This document shows positions 32,858-34,779 of a stretch of 34,779 bases of DNA, in pieces (position 1 is the stretch's first letter; each line of letters opens with the position of its first letter). Both the position numbers and the translations under genes were made by a program. Under the pieces are notes generated by a model that made no database searches, was not told the DNA's origin, and saw only the letters and a list, made by a program, of their open reading frames with translations. Source of the stretch: an uncultured Burkholderiales bacterium (GTDB lineage Bacteria; Pseudomonadota; Gammaproteobacteria; Burkholderiales; Burkholderiaceae_E); assembly GCA_902826305.1 (NCBI GenBank), contig CADEEH010000033.1, forward strand, positions 6,247 through 41,025, in the 5' to 3' direction.

Positions 32858-32919
32858 GTGAAGCGGCGCCCCGAGGCTGCCGCATGGTTCGTGAAGCGGC
32901 GCCCCGGGGGTGCCGCATG
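32858..32919. repeat. Two 29-bp tandem hairpin repeats between DUF2970 and cox3
   Basis: The unit begins GTGAAGCGGCGCCCC at 32858 and at 32891 (33-base period) and ends TGCCGCATG at 32886 and 32919, with two differences between copies. Each copy can fold into a hairpin. In copy 2 the stem pairs GCGGC with GCCGC and CCC with GGG, with a G-T wobble, giving nine pairs and a 3-base loop. Copy 1 has one mismatch. REP-like intergenic palindromes or an mRNA-stability element are possible. Confidence 0.75.
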
Positions 32920-32932
32920 TGCGGATGGCGGA

Positions 32933-33148
32933 TTATGGCACCACCCACCGGACGATCATCACCAGCGTGAGGACGAACACGACCGCCAGCATGATGCCCA
33001 CCAGCACCACGTGGATCGGATTGAGCCGGGCCACGTCCGACTCGTGCGCCTTGCGGCCTCGCACACCGAAGAACGAGGCGGCAACCGCCCGCAGCGTGGT
33101 CAGGAACGAGGCCTGCCGCTTGTCGGCGTCCCTGCGCTGCGGCTCCAT
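32933..33148 (-). CDS. DUF2970-type small membrane protein (71 aa)
   Basis: A small protein regularly found in oxidase operons of betaproteobacteria; its function is not established. It has a basic, soluble N-terminus with LRAVAASFFGVRG. The segment RLNPIHVVLVGIMLAVVFVLTLVMIVRWVV then gives one C-terminal transmembrane helix. ATG 33148 shares a base with the cox11 stop (TGATG), so translation is coupled. The frame continues upstream over cox11, but that extension is not DUF2970-like. The family assignment is from memory of the pattern and gene position. Confidence 0.8.
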   Translation of the reverse strand: MEPQRRDADKRQASFLTTLRAVAASFFGVRGRKAHESDVARLNPIHVVLVGIMLAVVFVLTLVMIVRWVVP

Positions 33149-33771
33149 CAGCCACCCGCCGCCCCGGCCGTGGTGCGCGGCGCGCCGGATTCGGCCGCGC
33201 GCGGCGGCAGACCGCCCACCTCGAAGAACGTGTACGACAACGTGATCGTGCCGACGTCGGCCGGCAGCTTCGGATCGACGACGAACACGACCGGGAACTG
33301 GCGGGTCTCGTTGGCCTCGAGTGCCTGCTGCTTGAAGCAGAAACACTCGATCTTGCGGAAGTAGCGGCCCGACACCTCCGGCGCGTAGCTGGGTATCGCC
33401 TGCCCGGCGGTTGCACGCGGCTGCGTGTTGACCAGGCTGTAGACGACGGTCACCAGTTCGCCCGGATGCACCTCGACCGATCGTTCCTGTGGCTTGAACT
33501 GCCAGGCGCCGCGACTGTTGGCGTCGAACTCGACCACCACCTTGCGTGTGCGGTCGACCTGCGTGTTGCGGGCGAAATCCTGCGCCTCGACGTCGCGCTG
33601 CGTCAGCACCCCGATGCCGGCGACCTCGCAGATCTTGCGGTAGATCGGAACCATCGCGAACCCGAAGCCGAACATCAGCACGGCGATCACCAGCAACCGG
33701 CCGGAGGTCAGACGGTTGATCCGGCGGCGCAGCGGGCCCGGCGCGGCGCCGGTCGATGTCGGCTCAGCCAA
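33148..33771 (-). CDS. ctaG: Cytochrome c oxidase assembly protein Cox11/CtaG
   Basis: Delivers copper to the CuB site of subunit I. One N-terminal transmembrane helix (about 25-42, LLVIAVLMFGFGFAMVPIY) precedes a periplasmic beta-domain. The copper-binding C-F-C-F motif is in RKIECFCFKQQ. MVPIYRKICEVAGIG, Q-R-D-V-E and IPSYAPEVSGRYF are typical. The likely start is a TTG at 33771, eight bases inside the preceding small gene (TTGGCTGA contains that gene's stop), giving 207 residues. The rare start codon and overlap could keep this assembly factor at low, coupled levels. The C-terminal Ala/Gly tail is not conserved. Confidence 0.93.
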   Translation of the reverse strand: MAEPTSTGAAPGPLRRRINRLTSGRLLVIAVLMFGFGFAMVPIYRKICEVAGIGVLTQRDVEAQDFARNTQVDRTRKVVVEFDANSRGAWQFKPQERSVEVHPGELVTVVYSLVNTQPRATAGQAIPSYAPEVSGRYFRKIECFCFKQQALEANETRQFPVVFVVDPKLPADVGTITLSYTFFEVGGLPPRAAESGAPRTTAGAAGG

Positions 33772-33871
33772 GGAGGATCCGATTGGCGATCACGCCGATG
33801 AAAAACACCAGCGCGACCGACAGCAGGATCAGCGCGGTGCGCTTGTTGTCGCGCATGTTCGTGTCACGCAT
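33764..33871 (-). CDS. Cytochrome oxidase small assembly protein (35 aa)
   Basis: A single-helix protein that sits between subunit I and Cox11 in many betaproteobacterial oxidase operons and is easily missed by gene callers. Reading the - strand from ATG 33871 gives a charged, Asp/Arg/Asn-rich start, then RTALILLSVALVFFIGVIAN as the transmembrane helix, ending NRILLG at the TGA (33764-33766). A second in-frame ATG at codon 6 could also start it. It overlaps the cox11 TTG by eight bases. Its exact role is unknown beyond its operon association. Confidence 0.8.
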   Translation of the reverse strand: MRDTNMRDNKRTALILLSVALVFFIGVIANRILLG

Positions 33872-33940
33872 GGCATCGAGGCGCCGGCCTTGCAGGATCC
33901 GCCGCGGCGGACACCATCGACCGGCCCCTGTTCAACTCGC

Positions 33941-34779
33941 TCACTTGACCTGCGGCGGCGTCTCGAAGGTGTGGAACGGCGCCGGCGACGGCAAGGTCCA
34001 CTCCAGCCCGACCGCCCCTTCCCACGGCTTGTCGGCCGCCTTCGGCCCGCCCTTGACACACTTGACGACCGCCCACAGGAACACCAGCTGCGACAGCCCG
34101 AAGCCGAATGCGCCGACGGTCACCAGTGCGTTGTAGTCGGCGAACTGCATCGGATAGTCGGCGTAGCGACGCGGCATGCCGGCCAGACCGAGAAAGTGCA
34201 TCGGGAAGAAGGTGATGTTGAACGTGATCATCGACAGCCAGAAGTGCCACTGGCCGATCTTCTCGTCGTACATGTGCCCGGTCCACTTCGGCAGCCAGTA
34301 GTAGGTGCCGGCGAACAGCGCGAACAGCGAGCCCGCGACCAGCACGTAGTGGAAGTGGGCCACCACGTAGTAGGTGTCGTGCAGCGCGATGTCGAGCGGC
34401 GCGACGGACAGGATGATCCCGGTCAGGCCGCCGATCGTGAACACCACGATGAAACCGATCGCGAACAGCATCGGCGTCTCGAAGGTCATCGCGCCGCGCC
34501 ACATCGTCGCGACCCAGTTGAAGATCTTCACGCCGGTGGGCACCGCGATCAGCATCGTCGCGTACATGAAGAACAGCTGCCCGGTCACCGGCATGCCGGT
34601 GGTGAACATGTGGTGCGCCCAGACGATGAACGACAGGATCGCGATCGACGCGGTCGCGTAGACCATCGAGCTGTAGCCGAACAGGCGCTTGCGGGCGAAC
34701 GCCGGGATGATCTCGCTGACGATCCCGAAGGCCGGCAGGATCATGATGTAGACCTCGGGGTGCCCGAAGAACCAGAAGA
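33941..34779 (-). CDS. ctaD: Cytochrome c oxidase subunit I, C-terminal part (5' end beyond the window)
   Basis: The catalytic heme-copper subunit that reduces O2 to water and pumps protons. The frame is open to the window edge, where [15 protein letters not shown] holds the CuB ligand His and the cross-linked Tyr. W-A-H-H-M-F-T-T-G supplies the other two CuB histidines. [13 protein letters not shown] supplies the two axial ligands of hemes a3 and a. The loop [20 protein letters not shown] is also conserved. The visible part is 279 residues and ends at the TGA 33941-33943. It is the first visible gene of the oxidase operon on this side. Confidence 0.97.
   Translation of the reverse strand, partial: FWFFGHPEVYIMILPAFGIVSEIIPAFARKRLFGYSSMVYATASIAILSFIVWAHHMFTTGMPVTGQLFFMYATMLIAVPTGVKIFNWVATMWRGAMTFETPMLFAIGFIVVFTIGGLTGIILSVAPLDIALHDTYYVVAHFHYVLVAGSLFALFAGTYYWLPKWTGHMYDEKIGQWHFWLSMITFNITFFPMHFLGLAGMPRRYADYPMQFADYNALVTVGAFGFGLSQLVFLWAVVKCVKGGPKAADKPWEGAVGLEWTLPSPAPFHTFETPPQVK

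Noticed and set aside
1-34779. tRNA, rRNA, transposase or integrase genes
   Set aside because: None was recognised. No cloverleaf, rRNA-like segment, or DDE or tyrosine-recombinase motif was seen, so horizontal transfer of the polysaccharide locus is not supported by a mobile element in this window.

Overview
The window is GC-rich and densely coded. It looks like part of a betaproteobacterial chromosome, probably Burkholderiales or a relative. The best lineage evidence is the right end, which carries a cytochrome c oxidase (aa3) operon in the betaproteobacterial arrangement: subunit I, a 35-residue small assembly protein, Cox11, a 71-residue DUF2970-type protein, subunit III and SURF1. This assignment is from gene content and remembered family patterns; no search was run.

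Left part (1-12888, + strand): two very large Ig-like repeat adhesins, the first cut by the window edge, followed by a complete type I secretion system: a TolC-like outer-membrane protein, a LapB-type ABC exporter and an HlyD-type adaptor. Adhesin 2 has a BapA-like N-terminal prefix, a hydrophobic and poly-Gly plug and 13 Ig-like repeats. Its repeat array contains a 615-bp tandem unit with 419 bp identical between two copies. Adhesin 1 has an apparent frame-breaking deletion near base 45. The exporter genes overlap by ATGA junctions, with a 20-codon mini-ORF between the ABC and HlyD genes. An inverted repeat after hlyD separates this block from the convergent rhamnose operon.

Middle part (12929-30901): an exopolysaccharide locus. 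On the - strand a GT14-like glycosyltransferase precedes rfbB, rfbA, rfbC and rfbD (dTDP-L-rhamnose synthesis), the four rfb genes overlapping end to end. Next are two head-to-head GT4 glycosyltransferases, a WecG/TagA/CpsF glycosyltransferase, a secreted clan GH-A glycoside hydrolase with a PslG-like role, and two GT2 enzymes. A second - strand operon encodes another GT14-like enzyme, a co-polymerase/tyrosine-kinase fusion, a Wzx-type flippase and a Wzy/O-antigen-ligase-like polymerase. Together these would make, polymerise and flip a rhamnose-containing polysaccharide. No priming glycosyltransferase, Wza exporter or phosphatase is in the window, so those steps must be encoded elsewhere.

Right part (31101-34779, - strand): SURF1, subunit III, DUF2970, Cox11, the small assembly protein and the C-terminal part of subunit I.

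The biological theme is a biofilm-matrix island, with protein adhesins and their exporter beside the polysaccharide machinery, abutting a housekeeping respiratory operon. The most unusual items are the ATGA-relay mini-ORF, the recently duplicated adhesin array, the frame lesion in adhesin 1, the co-polymerase/kinase fusion with a MshEN-like linker, the GT14 paralogues at both ends of the polysaccharide genes, and several strong palindromes in the control regions.
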